A stretch of 64,000 nucleotides of DNA from Silvibacterium dinghuense (lineage in GTDB: Bacteria > Acidobacteriota > Terriglobia > Terriglobales > Acidobacteriaceae): positions 434,001 to 498,000 of the forward strand of contig NZ_SDMK01000003.1 of the NCBI RefSeq assembly GCF_004123295.1. Reading direction: 5' to 3'. The translations under genes and the position numbers were made by a program. The notes beneath the pieces are model-generated. The model had not been told where the DNA came from and did not search any database. It worked only from the letters and a program-made list of their open reading frames with translations. Below, piece after piece: positions 52,552 to 60,772 of the stretch. Numbering within the stretch: the stretch's first letter is position 1; the number at the start of each line of letters is the position of its first letter.

Positions 52552-52735
52552 CAGGTACAAGAAAAAGCGGAATGCATCCCGCTCCTTCTACAGATTTCAT
52601 GACGAACTTCGCTTCAACCCGCATGTGTCCTTGCTGCTGCTGCTGTCACAGCTGCGCCGTGCGGGTGCGTACCTAGAGCGAACTCACTCAGTCAGCTCAG
52701 TCGCCCACCCGCAGAGACCCTGCCGGTGGGTTTTT
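52549..52735 (+). ncRNA. Candidate structured RNA or leader
   Basis: GCTCAGGTAC (52549-52558) can pair with GTACCTAGAGC (52669-52679), enclosing two hairpins: AGCGG/CCGCT (52566-52583) and ACCCGCA/TGCGGGT (52617-52623 with 52660-52666). A terminator hairpin follows at 52704-52735. This could be a small RNA, or a riboswitch-like attenuator for the peroxiredoxin gene. Against it, the best promoter would start inside the closing stem, and I recognise no known RNA family. Confidence 0.3.
52704..52735 (+). terminator. Intrinsic terminator upstream of peroxiredoxin
   Basis: CCCACCCGCAG (52704-52714) pairs with CTGCCGGTGGG (52720-52730) with one mismatch and a five-base loop, followed by TTTTT. It ends 51 bases before the peroxiredoxin start, an unusual position that suggests a separate small transcript or attenuation. 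Confidence 0.8.
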
Positions 52736-52786
52736 CCTTTTCACGGGCATCCTTCGTAACCAGCAGTACAGTCAGAGGCAAACGGA

Positions 52787-53443
52787 ATGGCACTTCGCAT
52801 CAACGACATCGCTCCCGATTTCACCGCTGAGACCACCCAGGGCACCATCCGCTTCCACGAGTGGATCGGCGACAACTGGGCCGTCCTTTTCTCGCACCCC
52901 AAGGACTTCACCCCTGTCTGTACCACCGAGCTCGGCGCCGTTGCCGCCCTCGAGGATCAATTCGCCGCCCGCGGCGCCAAGGTCATCGGCCTCTCGGCCG
53001 ATAAGGTCACCGACCACAGCAAGTGGGCCGAAGACATCAAGGAAGTCGGCGGACACGAGGTCAAGTATCCCATCATCGGCGACCACGACCTAAACGTCGT
53101 GAAGCTCTATGACATGCTGCCGGCCGAAGAGGGCGACTCCTGCGAAGGCCGCACCGCCGCCAACAACGCGCCCGTGCGCACCGTCTTCGTCATCGGCCCC
53201 GACAAGCGCATCAAGCTGACGCTGGCCTACCCCATGACCACCGGCCGCAACTTCGACGAGATCCTCCGCGTGCTCGACTCCATCCAGCTGACCACCAAGC
53301 ACAAGGTCGCGACCCCGGCCAACTGGAAGCAGGGCGATGATGTCATCATCACCGGCGCGGTTTCCAACGACGACGCGGCGAAAATCTTCCCCGGCTTCAA
53401 GACCGTGAAGCCCTACCTGCGCACCACCTCGCAGCCCCAGTAA
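52787..53443 (+). CDS. 1-Cys peroxiredoxin (Prx6 type)
   Basis: 218-residue cytoplasmic peroxidase reducing hydrogen and organic peroxides. The peroxidatic cysteine is Cys45 in HPKDFTPVCTTE. The long C-terminal dimer extension (VATPANWKQGDDVIITGAVSNDDAAKIFPGFKTVKPYLR) is typical of the Prx6/AhpE-like group. The second visible Cys, in GDSCEG, is not at the usual resolving position. ATG 52787 has AGAGG eight bases upstream. A terminator and possible folded leader lie directly upstream. Confidence 0.96.
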   Translation: MALRINDIAPDFTAETTQGTIRFHEWIGDNWAVLFSHPKDFTPVCTTELGAVAALEDQFAARGAKVIGLSADKVTDHSKWAEDIKEVGGHEVKYPIIGDHDLNVVKLYDMLPAEEGDSCEGRTAANNAPVRTVFVIGPDKRIKLTLAYPMTTGRNFDEILRVLDSIQLTTKHKVATPANWKQGDDVIITGAVSNDDAAKIFPGFKTVKPYLRTTSQPQ

Positions 53444-53547
53444 GTTCGCTGTAAGATACAGAAGCACACTCCGCGCTCCCACCTCATGCAGCGCGGCGGA
53501 ACGAAAGCAGAATCCGAGTAGATATACCCCGGAGGCACTCCTGCTGC

Positions 53548-53574
53548 GTGGATTTTTCCTTAAGAAAAATCCAC
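53548..53574 (+). terminator. Perfect 11-bp hairpin after peroxiredoxin
   Basis: GTGGATTTTTC and GAAAAATCCAC flank the loop CTTAA. No T run follows, but the stem itself carries the T and A tracts. It separates peroxiredoxin from tRNA-Cys and may act as a terminator on both strands. Confidence 0.5.
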
Positions 53575-53621
53575 CTGGTATGCAGTCAAAAGGGCACGGT
53601 TACTCGGATTTTGCTCTAAGA

Positions 53622-53697
53622 GCACCGGTGGCGAAGTGGCTAACGCGCTGGTCTGCAAAACCAGTATTCGCGGGTTCAATTCCCGCCCGGTGCTCCA
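53622..53697 (+). tRNA. tRNA-Cys (GCA), second copy, divergent
   Basis: A full 76-base cloverleaf including CCA: acceptor GCACCGG/CCGGTGC, D-stem GCG/CGC, anticodon stem-loop CTGGT-CTGCAAA-ACCAG, T-stem GCGGG/CCCGC, discriminator T. Same anticodon as the tRNA at 46869-46943, but nearly all stems differ. Confidence 0.95.
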
Positions 53698-53848
53698 ACT
53701 CTCTTTCCTCTCTTAGCCGCACATCTTCCTTCTCCAAAATTCTGCTGACCGATGCAGCCTCTTGCATATCCACGCTTCGTGGAGCGCCTTCTCCTATCGA
53801 TGCTCACGATAGAATGCCCAAGGCGCCCATCGCGCAGGAGAGGGATTC

Positions 53849-54466
53849 ATGGACGTACGTGAACGGCTGAGAGAAGGCGTGCATCGCTTCCGCACCGAGG
53901 TTTACCCCCAGCACCGCGAGGAGTACACCCGTGCCGAGGTCGAACCCCAGCGCCCCCACACGCTCTTTATCTGCTGCGCCGATTCGCGCATTGAGCCCGA
54001 ACGCATCACCCAGACCCGCCACGGCGAGCTCTTCGTCACCCGCAACATCGGCAATCTTGTGCCCTCTTACGGAGAAATGCTGGGTGGCGTCTCTGCCGTC
54101 CTCGAGTACGCCGTCTCCGCGCTCAAGGTGCAGCAGGTCGTCATCTGCGGCCACACCGACTGCGGAGCCATGAAGGCCCTGCTCGCTCCCGAGCAGACCG
54201 AGAAGATGCCCACTGTCCGCCGCTGGCTGCGCAATGCTGAGGCCGCGCTCTCAGTCGCCCAGGAACTCGAAGGTCCGGAAGACCTGCTCTCCCGCGTCAC
54301 CCACCAGAATGTGCTCATGCAGATGGCACACACCCGCACGCATCCCTCGGTCGCCGGAGCGCTCGCTCGCGGCGAACTCGTCCTCTCCGGATGGATCTAC
54401 GAAATCGGTTCCGGCAATGTGCTTATCTATGACGAGCAGTCGAAACAGTTCGAGCCTGTCCTGTAA
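53849..54466 (+). CDS. Beta-class carbonic anhydrase
   Basis: 205-residue cytoplasmic zinc enzyme interconverting carbon dioxide and bicarbonate. Zinc ligands are Cys43 (CADSR), His102 and Cys105 (HTDCG); Asp45/Arg47 form the usual dyad. The family elements TRNIGN and SGWIYEIGSGNVLIYD are present. ATG 53849 follows GGAGAGGG by four bases. Monocistronic, with a REP-like hairpin downstream at 54501. Confidence 0.96.
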   Translation: MDVRERLREGVHRFRTEVYPQHREEYTRAEVEPQRPHTLFICCADSRIEPERITQTRHGELFVTRNIGNLVPSYGEMLGGVSAVLEYAVSALKVQQVVICGHTDCGAMKALLAPEQTEKMPTVRRWLRNAEAALSVAQELEGPEDLLSRVTHQNVLMQMAHTRTHPSVAGALARGELVLSGWIYEIGSGNVLIYDEQSKQFEPVL

Positions 54467-54500
54467 AAAACGTAACCATATCAGGCGAAGATCAGGGTGC

Positions 54501-54525
54501 CCCGTCCAAGCTCCGCTTGGGCGGG
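54501..54525. repeat. REP-like palindrome, copy 1
   Basis: CCCGTCCAAGC and GCTTGGGCGGG pair around TCC, in the 3' space between carbonic anhydrase and the convergent hydrolase gene. The same element, with a compensatory G-C to A-T change, occurs at 62602-62626; both copies are preceded by GGGTGC and followed by A. Confidence 0.75.
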
Positions 54526-54570
54526 AGAGCGAGCATTCATGCTGTATAGCCTGCATTCACTTAGGCCGCG

Positions 54571-55812
54571 TCAGCTAGTCCGGTAAGGCCCCGAATCCAG
54601 CTTGATGCGCCCCGTATCCTCGGCATTCTCCGTGACAAAAATCCGGTACTCGTCGCCGCCGGGCGAAACACGCACGATCACATGGCCTTCCAGGCTCTTG
54701 AGCTGCCGGAGGAATTGACTGTTCACCAGCCGGTTCGCCTCCATCGAGCAGGTCGCATACACATCGCGATCCCCCGGATAGAGCGCTCGGCTCAGCATCC
54801 GCCGCAACGGGACGATGGATGGGTGCCCCACATACCATGCCGGGATCACAAACGCCCGCGGGCGCAGCGCCTTCACAAACCCCACCCCGACCGCGTCGTA
54901 GTAGCCATGATGATCGGCCACCGCAACCTCGACCGGACCCGCCGCATGCGCGGCAGCCGTCTCGATATCACGCCAGGCCTCACCCGTCTCCTCCATATCG
55001 GAAGAGAGATCGCCGCCGGTGAAGTAATCGAACTTTCCGTAGCTCAATCGCAACGCAATCGAGCACATATTCTCGGTCGGATAGTCGCTCTTCGCGAGCG
55101 AGCTCAATGCAGGAAAGGTCTGCCTTGTTTCATCGCCCTTACCGGTCCAGACCTCGCCATTCGCCGCAAGATTCCGTACAGAAAATCCGGGATACCCGCG
55201 CCTGTTCTGCCTCAGCACGATCTGGCTCGCGCTGCCCACCTGGATGCGTTCTGTACGTTTACCCTGCTTTACGCGCGACTGCACATAGCCGAGATAATTC
55301 GTGGCATACGGTGCTGTTTGTTGTGTTGGATAGGTATAGTCCGGAAAGCCGCGATCGATCAGCGTGCGAATCGGCACCTTCGCATCCACATCCATCAGCC
55401 CTGTCAGCTTGTAATTGCCCTTCGGCGAAGACGGTTCATCTCCGCTCAGATCGCCAAGATGGTCGGGATGGATATGCGTAATCAGCGCATAATCGAGCTC
55501 ACGCCGTCCCGCAGGCTGCATCACCCGCAGGATGTAATCTGCAATCCACTGCCCCGGACGCTCACTCGCATCCGGGCGCTGCGCACAGGAGACATCCGTG
55601 CCATCCTTCGTTGTCCCCGCATCGATCAGCAGCGTCGTGCCGTCCGGGCCCATCACGAAGGTCGAGTTCCCTCGTCCGTAGGCGAGATGATGAATGTCGA
55701 GTGTGCCTTCTGACCAGGGCGGAAGTATTCTCGCCGTCTCCAGCGCCCAGGCACGCAGCGGTCCGTTGACTCCAGCGGCGGCCGCTAATCCCAGAAAATG
55801 TCTACGGTTCAT
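54571..55812 (-). CDS. Tat-exported metallo-beta-lactamase-fold hydrolase
   Basis: 413 residues from ATG 55812 (MNRRHFLGLAAAAG), with AAGG seven bases upstream; ATG 55815 is adjacent. A twin-arginine signal (RRHFLG) implies export of a folded metalloprotein. The metallo-beta-lactamase fold is shown by LLIDAGTT, the zinc motif THIHPDHLGD (HxHxDH), GGDLSSD and VADHHGYYDAVG. It resembles the hydrolase module of ComEC-like proteins but has no membrane part. The open frame upstream of 55815 belongs to the RecQ-proximal spacer and is not coding. RecQ lies just upstream on the same strand (53-base gap). Confidence 0.88.
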   Translation of the reverse strand: MNRRHFLGLAAAAGVNGPLRAWALETARILPPWSEGTLDIHHLAYGRGNSTFVMGPDGTTLLIDAGTTKDGTDVSCAQRPDASERPGQWIADYILRVMQPAGRRELDYALITHIHPDHLGDLSGDEPSSPKGNYKLTGLMDVDAKVPIRTLIDRGFPDYTYPTQQTAPYATNYLGYVQSRVKQGKRTERIQVGSASQIVLRQNRRGYPGFSVRNLAANGEVWTGKGDETRQTFPALSSLAKSDYPTENMCSIALRLSYGKFDYFTGGDLSSDMEETGEAWRDIETAAAHAAGPVEVAVADHHGYYDAVGVGFVKALRPRAFVIPAWYVGHPSIVPLRRMLSRALYPGDRDVYATCSMEANRLVNSQFLRQLKSLEGHVIVRVSPGGDEYRIFVTENAEDTGRIKLDSGPYRTS

Positions 55813-55865
55813 CATGGCACCTTCGCGCACCTTATCATGCACTCCGGCGGCTTTCGATAAAGAAG

Positions 55866-57947
55866 CTAACCGGCACAGATGGCGCAAATGCTTTCGCCAA
55901 AGCGGGTAGCCTTCTCCGGCCCGATGCCGTTGATGCGCAGCAGATCGTCCTGCGTCTGCGGACGCTCCAGCACCAGTTCGCGCAGCGTTTTGTCCCCGAA
56001 GATGCGGAAGGCCGGGAAGCCGTGCTTCTTCGCCTCTTCGCTGCGCCATGCGCGCAAACGCTTTTCGAGCGCTTCTTCCGCTGCTGAGAGCTTTACCTCG
56101 GGCTCGGCAATCAACGTTTTCTGTTGCGGAGCTGCACTACGCGCACCGGACCCGCTTCCCGAACGGCTGCTCCGCCGAGGCTTCGCGCCAGCACGCTCGC
56201 GCTCCTTCGCATCGGGCAGCAGCATGCGCAGCGGCTCACCTTGCCCGATCTCCTCACCCGCATCCGTCAGTGTGATCCGCCGGAACGGAATCATCTTGCC
56301 GTCTTTCTCGAAGGTCGTGTCCTCGAGCTCCGCATAGCCCGAGCGCGCCATCGACACCAGCAGCGATTCGAACTCGTCGCGATCCATTCCCCCGCTGGGG
56401 AAAAGCTGCTTGTAGAGGCGCCCCGTAGCCATGCCATTCGGCGAGCTGCGCAGTGCGCGCGCCACCGATTCCACCGTTGCCTCTTCGCCGCGCTTCAGCG
56501 GACGGAAGACCTGCGCCACGGCGTTCTCTGCCGCGCAGAAATCGCACAGCCCGCAGTTACGCCCCGCGTCCTCATCGTCGCCGAAGTGCTCCACCAGCAT
56601 GCGCATCCGGCATACGCCGCCATCGGCAAAGCGCAGCATTTTCTCGATCTGCTCCTGCCGATGCTGGCACTGCCGGGCGTACGGATCACGCCAGGCCGCC
56701 GCGCCCTTCGTCGCCATGCCTTCAAAGTCCACCGCCGCGCCGCCATGGCCCACCAGCTTTTCGAGTGCCTTCTGGAAGATCTCCTGGTCCATCTTCAGCG
56801 CGTCGCGCAGATCTTCCACATGCTGCGGCTCATCGCCGAGCTTGTACGCGATGCGGTCGAGCACTGCCATCTCGGGATAGTCCCGCTGATAAAAGAAATC
56901 GTGCGTACGCCGGTCGGCAAACGAATGCATGAGGATCGTACGGCTCTCAAGACCATCGCGGCCCGCACGGCCAATCTCCTGGTAATAGCCCTCCACGCTC
57001 GAAGGCAGCGCCGTGTGAATCACCGTGCGCACATCAGCCTTATCAATGCCCATGCCGAAGGCGATCGTCGCGACGACAACTTCCAACCTGCCTTCAAGAA
57101 ACTCGCGCTGCACGCGCTCGCGCACCCCTGCGTCCATGCCCGCGTGATAAGCCGCGCTGGGGAAATGACTGGAAAGCGTCTCGGCGGTAGTCTCCGCATC
57201 ACGGCGCGTCGGCGCATACACAATGGCTGGCCGCCGCTCCTTCAACTGCAGCAATTCCACGCAGAACTGCGCGCGCCGCGGCTTCGAGACCTCGACAACT
57301 TCGATTGCCAGGTTGTCGCGACGAAACCCGTGAATGAATTGCGCAGGCGCCGCAAGCCCGAGCTGCTTCACAATGTCTTTCTGTACGGTCGGTGTCGCCG
57401 TCGCGGTCAGCGCCATCACCGGCGCCGGCTTCAGCATCTCCAGCGAGCGGCCGAGCAGCCGGTAATCCGGCCGGAAATCATGCCCCCACTGTGAAATGCA
57501 ATGCGCCTCGTCGATGGCAATCAGATTCGGCTTGCGCTTGGCCAGCATCTCCGCAAAACCCGGCACGCGCAAACGCTCCGGCGCAATGAAAAGAAACTGC
57601 AACTGCCCGGCGAGATATTGGCGGCAGGCCTCGCGCGCAGCCTCGCGGTCCAGTCCGGAATGAATGCGCTCTACGCGCAGACCGAGAGCAGCCAGCTTTG
57701 CCGCCTGGTCGTCCATCAGCGCAATCAGCGGGCTGATGACCAGCGCCGTGCCTCCACGCGCGATCGCTGGAAGCTGATAGCAGAGGCTCTTGCCCGAGCC
57801 TGTCGGCATCACCAGCAGTACGTCACGCCCCTCCATCGCCGCGGCGCACACGGCTTCCTGGTTCGCGCGAAAACCGCGAAAACCGAAGACGCGATGGAGC
57901 GTTTCATGCAGCGTACTGGCGTGGGAGGAAGAGACAGAGCGAGTCAT
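55866..57947 (-). CDS. recQ: ATP-dependent DNA helicase RecQ
   Basis: 693-residue 3'-5' DNA helicase for recombination and repair. The motifs are complete: Walker A MPTGSGKS (47-54), DEAH box AIDEAHCISQWGHDFRPDY, motif III TATATP, motif VI YYQEIGRAGRDG. The RecQ zinc site is present (CRMRMLVEHFGDDEDAGRNCGLCDFC), followed by a winged helix, a Ser/Arg-rich linker (about 575-600) and a C-terminal HRDC domain (LRAWRSEEAKKHGFPAFRIFGDKTLREL, LLRINGIGPEKATRFG). The linker is longer and more basic than in E. coli RecQ. Confidence 0.97.
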   Translation of the reverse strand: MTRSVSSSHASTLHETLHRVFGFRGFRANQEAVCAAAMEGRDVLLVMPTGSGKSLCYQLPAIARGGTALVISPLIALMDDQAAKLAALGLRVERIHSGLDREAAREACRQYLAGQLQFLFIAPERLRVPGFAEMLAKRKPNLIAIDEAHCISQWGHDFRPDYRLLGRSLEMLKPAPVMALTATATPTVQKDIVKQLGLAAPAQFIHGFRRDNLAIEVVEVSKPRRAQFCVELLQLKERRPAIVYAPTRRDAETTAETLSSHFPSAAYHAGMDAGVRERVQREFLEGRLEVVVATIAFGMGIDKADVRTVIHTALPSSVEGYYQEIGRAGRDGLESRTILMHSFADRRTHDFFYQRDYPEMAVLDRIAYKLGDEPQHVEDLRDALKMDQEIFQKALEKLVGHGGAAVDFEGMATKGAAAWRDPYARQCQHRQEQIEKMLRFADGGVCRMRMLVEHFGDDEDAGRNCGLCDFCAAENAVAQVFRPLKRGEEATVESVARALRSSPNGMATGRLYKQLFPSGGMDRDEFESLLVSMARSGYAELEDTTFEKDGKMIPFRRITLTDAGEEIGQGEPLRMLLPDAKERERAGAKPRRSSRSGSGSGARSAAPQQKTLIAEPEVKLSAAEEALEKRLRAWRSEEAKKHGFPAFRIFGDKTLRELVLERPQTQDDLLRINGIGPEKATRFGESICAICAG

Positions 57948-57985
57948 CGGAAGCAGCTGTCTCCAGTGTATCGCGCAGTCCCCTG

Positions 57986-58030
57986 CAAAAACGGACGCGG
58001 CGGCAAGGCCATAAGCCCGCCGCCGCGTCC
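57986..58030 (-). terminator. Intrinsic terminator after the DUF481 gene
   Basis: A perfect 12-bp stem (GGACGCGGCGGC at 57993-58004 with GCCGCCGCGTCC at 58019-58030). Read on the minus strand it ends with GTTTTTGC. It ends transcription of the DUF481 gene before recQ. Confidence 0.9.
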
Positions 58031-58045
58031 CATTCCATTTCCGCT

Positions 58046-59275
58046 TTAGTACTTCGACTTGAAAGCGTAGCTCAGGCCAAAGGTCATCTGGAAAGAGTTG
58101 CGCTTGGTTGCCGGTACCGCCGGAGCCGGATCGTTCAAATACGTATCGAGCGTTCCGAACGTAAAGCCGAAGTTCTTGTACGTCGGGAAGGTCAATCCAT
58201 CCGTCTCCGTCGCCGAGTACGCATTCGCGTTGTTGTAAGCCGGAATATAGGAGAACTGCTGGTTGAACACAATGCTCCTGGGCAGATGCAGCAGGTAGGT
58301 GCCGCCAAAGGTCGAACCGATCAGGTTCTGGTTCGTGCCCCCGCTGGCATTGATGAACGTCTGCTTTTCATACTGGATCGTCGCCTTCACATCCAGTTCC
58401 TGTTTCGGCTGCTTAATGACCGTCCAACCGATACCACCGCCGTAAATCTGCTGCAGATCGAGCAGCAAGCTGTAGTTGTGATCGAAGGACGTCTGGGCCA
58501 ACGCGTAAAAACGCGGCTTGAAGTACTGGTCCCGCTCCGCATCCGCGTGATAGAGGGCAGTCTTGGTATCACTTTCCGGATAGAGTACGCCTTCCGATAC
58601 ATAGGCCGGCTGCGTGCTCTTGCCATAAGAGCCCGAGAAGTTGATCGTGGTGCGGTTGGTCGGGTTCAGGAAGCTTGCCGTCGGCACCACGCGGGCCAGC
58701 GACACCGCGCCGGAGTAAGTGTGCTGCTTCTGCGTCGCCTCGACGATAGTCGCGCCTGCCGTCGCCGTGCCGTGCCAGCCCTCGAAGAAGCCCGGCTTGC
58801 CGATCAGCTGCTTGGTCATCGTCGACTCATCCACAATGTACTGCGCGCTCTTCACCGGCATCGGCTCGATCAGCACACCATTGTCCGGATGCACCGTCAG
58901 CATGTTATCGGCGACAGAGATCGTGCCCTGCGGCACATTCGCCGGCAGCTTATGCCGCTTCGGCGTCACGCTCTTGTCCAGTACGGCGAACTTGGTCTGC
59001 GTGCGCAGCTCCTTGATCTTGTCCCAGGTCACCGTGATGTCGCCCACAACATCGCTATGGAAAACCACATTTCCGCCCACTTCCCGTGTAAGCGTGCCGG
59101 AAAGCTGGTCGCCGTTCGTAAATACGATCACGTCCTTCGGCGTATCCTTCTTCGCCGCATCGCCATCGGCCGCAGCTGCAGTGCACGGACGCATCGCGAG
59201 CATAGAAATCAGGAACACCGGAAAGAGCACGGATAAGAATGGAGCGCGACGGGACGCATGGCTGCGTTGAAACAT
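58046..59275 (-). CDS. DUF481-family (YdiY-like) outer-membrane protein
   Basis: 409 residues from ATG 59275, with AGGAG eight bases upstream; TTG 59281 is closer and less likely. Signal peptide 1-36 (PCTAAAA). The N-terminal part (DVIVFTNGDQLSGTLTREVGGNVVFHSDVVGDITVTWDKI) is a small beta domain often found before DUF481. The rest alternates aromatic strands (GTATAGATIVEATQKQHTYSGAVSLAR, RFYALAQTSFDHNYSLLLDLQQIYGGGIGWTV) and ends in Tyr (SYAFKSKY), as expected for an outer-membrane barrel. In E. coli the family member is salt-induced. Substrate unknown. Confidence 0.85.
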   Translation of the reverse strand: MFQRSHASRRAPFLSVLFPVFLISMLAMRPCTAAAADGDAAKKDTPKDVIVFTNGDQLSGTLTREVGGNVVFHSDVVGDITVTWDKIKELRTQTKFAVLDKSVTPKRHKLPANVPQGTISVADNMLTVHPDNGVLIEPMPVKSAQYIVDESTMTKQLIGKPGFFEGWHGTATAGATIVEATQKQHTYSGAVSLARVVPTASFLNPTNRTTINFSGSYGKSTQPAYVSEGVLYPESDTKTALYHADAERDQYFKPRFYALAQTSFDHNYSLLLDLQQIYGGGIGWTVIKQPKQELDVKATIQYEKQTFINASGGTNQNLIGSTFGGTYLLHLPRSIVFNQQFSYIPAYNNANAYSATETDGLTFPTYKNFGFTFGTLDTYLNDPAPAVPATKRNSFQMTFGLSYAFKSKY

Positions 59276-59717
59276 GAACAAAACTCCTGAAGAAATAAAA
59301 GGTAGGTTGGAACTGTGACGGAACTCAATCCGTCGGCTTCCTAAGGCAAACGACCTGCACTTCCGTGACAGACGGCGAAGCTATTCCTGAACCGTTTTCC
59401 ATGGTAACCCGGAAGGGTGCGTGATTGGTTAACTTCTCAAGTACCTGCAGAAGCATGGACGCGTACCTCGACTCCACCGGAATAGAGCCGGGAAATACGC
59501 AAAAATCGTGAAGCTTGGCCTCGGTGTTGCGATGACACTTTTCGTCTGCATGTCGCCCGGCCTGCAAATTAATTTCTGTAATCTACCTCGGAGGTACGGA
59601 TTCTCTTTTCGGTCCGGCGCTTTCCTCACCCCGGCATCCGTGGTACCGCCAGCATCCTGCCCCTCCTGCGACTTTTCCCGAAAAATCCCTGCCGGAGCTT
59701 TTCCGTAAAATAGGATC
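59276..59717. other. Divergent spacer, no gene recognised
   Basis: 442 bases between DUF481 (minus) and the MqnC-like gene (plus). A short inverted repeat GACGGA/TCCGTC lies near 59318-59335. The 80-codon minus-strand frame at 59325-59567 has no ribosome-binding site and unusual composition, so I do not call it. Just before the plus-strand gene, TAAAAT (59706-59711) could be the -10 of a leaderless transcript. Confidence 0.4.
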
Positions 59718-60626
59718 ATGGCTCTCACGCGCAATCAGGCTGCGGATCTGTTCCGCTCCGGCGATCTCCTCGGTCTCGGCATGGAGGCCGATGCCCTCCG
59801 CGCCCAACTACATCCCGACAACATCGTTACATACAGTCTTGACCGCGCCGTCACGCTCGATGCCCCTGACGCTGCCGCACTCGAACCGCAGCTCAGCCGC
59901 GCCGTCTTCTCCGGAGCCGGTGCCGTTCGCCTGCTCTTCCCGGAGAGCAATCCACCCGCGATCGACGCCCTTGAGCACCTCCTGCCGGCCCTCCGGCAAG
60001 CGCATCCCTCTCTCGCCTTCACGCTGCCCGCCTCCGGCCTCGCCGCCATCGCCCGCGCCGCTGGCATTTCTCTCGACGAAGCCCTCAACCGCCTTCACCG
60101 AGCCGACCTCGATTCGCTCTGCTCTGTCGGCCTCGATCCGCATGCGTTGGCCACGCCGGAGACTTTCACGGCAAGCCTCGAAGCCCATCGTGCCGCGCAT
60201 CGCCTCGGCCTGCGCACTACCGCGGCCTTCATCTTCGGCCGCGGCGATACATTCGCCTGGCTCGACCAGCTCGAGCAACTCCGCGCCCTGCAGGAAGAGA
60301 CCGGCGGTCTCACAGCTGTCCTGCCCCTCAGCGCGCACCACGGCCGCGTTGCCGACGATCCCACCGCTGTCGCATACCTGAAGGTCGTTTCGGTCGCCCG
60401 TCTGCTCCTGGATACTGTCGACACCATTCAGGGCACCTTCGCTGCCCAGGGCCTCAAGGTTCTGCAGATGGCGCTTCGCTGCGGCGCAAACGATGCCGGC
60501 TCCATCCATCCTGAGGAAGCCACCGCCGCCGCCACGCGTGAGCAGGAACTGCGCCGCATCCTCCGCGATGCCGGCTTTACCCCCATCCAGCGTGATGCCC
60601 TCTACCGCGCCTCTCTGCTGCACTAA
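59718..60626 (+). CDS. MqnC/MqnE-like TIM-barrel protein lacking radical-SAM cysteines
   Basis: 302-residue protein that reads like the futalosine-pathway radical SAM enzymes. The lead-in (ALRAQLHPDNIVTYSLDR) and the C-terminal third (LKVVSVARLLLDTVDTIQGTFAAQGLKVLQMALRCGANDAGS, REQELRRILRDAGFTPIQRDALYR) follow MqnC closely. Where MqnC has its CxxxCxxC iron-sulfur site, directly after VTY-x-x-DR, this protein has AVTLDAPDAAALEP and no cysteine. Only two cysteines exist in the whole chain (SLCSVG and LRCGAND). It should therefore be a non-radical paralogue, perhaps a partner or ligand-binding protein. TAAAAT ends six bases before ATG; AGGA is only two bases away. Confidence 0.8.
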   Translation: MALTRNQAADLFRSGDLLGLGMEADALRAQLHPDNIVTYSLDRAVTLDAPDAAALEPQLSRAVFSGAGAVRLLFPESNPPAIDALEHLLPALRQAHPSLAFTLPASGLAAIARAAGISLDEALNRLHRADLDSLCSVGLDPHALATPETFTASLEAHRAAHRLGLRTTAAFIFGRGDTFAWLDQLEQLRALQEETGGLTAVLPLSAHHGRVADDPTAVAYLKVVSVARLLLDTVDTIQGTFAAQGLKVLQMALRCGANDAGSIHPEEATAAATREQELRRILRDAGFTPIQRDALYRASLLH

Positions 60627-60629
60627 AGG

Positions 60630-60765
60630 CAGCTTTTAGCTCCCGGCTTCTAGCTTTTAGCTGATTCCCACCGCTGTGCGCAGGTTGCCGCTGTCAACGG
60701 AAGCGACAGTTTCACGCAAAGCAAGGGAGAGCTGGAGGCTAAAAACTAGCAGCTGGCAGCTGTTT
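60630..60765. repeat. Short intergenic repeats in inverted arrangement
   Basis: The left segment (about 60632-60662) contains TTTTAGCT twice with GCTTCTAG between; the right segment (about 60727-60762) contains GGCTAAAAACTAGCAGCTGG. The reverse complement of the right copy resembles the left one (CTAG-x-TTTTAGC). This looks like a degenerate intergenic repeat that directly precedes the GT2 start. Confidence 0.4.
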
Positions 60766-60772
60766 TCGTACA

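Larger units (their letters stand above)
52333..52786. other. Divergent spacer between SPFH operon and peroxiredoxin
   Basis: 454 bases without a convincing protein gene; the 78-codon frame from 52523 has no ribosome-binding site and overlaps the structured segment. It contains a sigma-70-like promoter on the plus strand, a potential folded RNA and a strong terminator, listed separately. The stretch 52333-52500 shows nothing specific. Confidence 0.5.

Noticed and set aside
52549-52735. Assignment of the folded segment to 6S, tmRNA, SRP or a known riboswitch
   Set aside because: None of the conserved sequences of these RNAs is visible; left as an unclassified candidate.
56124-57494. 456-codon frame on the plus strand inside recQ
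   Set aside because: Arg/His-rich shadow of recQ; no motif.
59325-59567. 80-codon minus-strand frame upstream of DUF481
   Set aside because: No ribosome-binding site, no hydrophobic or conserved pattern, and it occupies a regulatory spacer.
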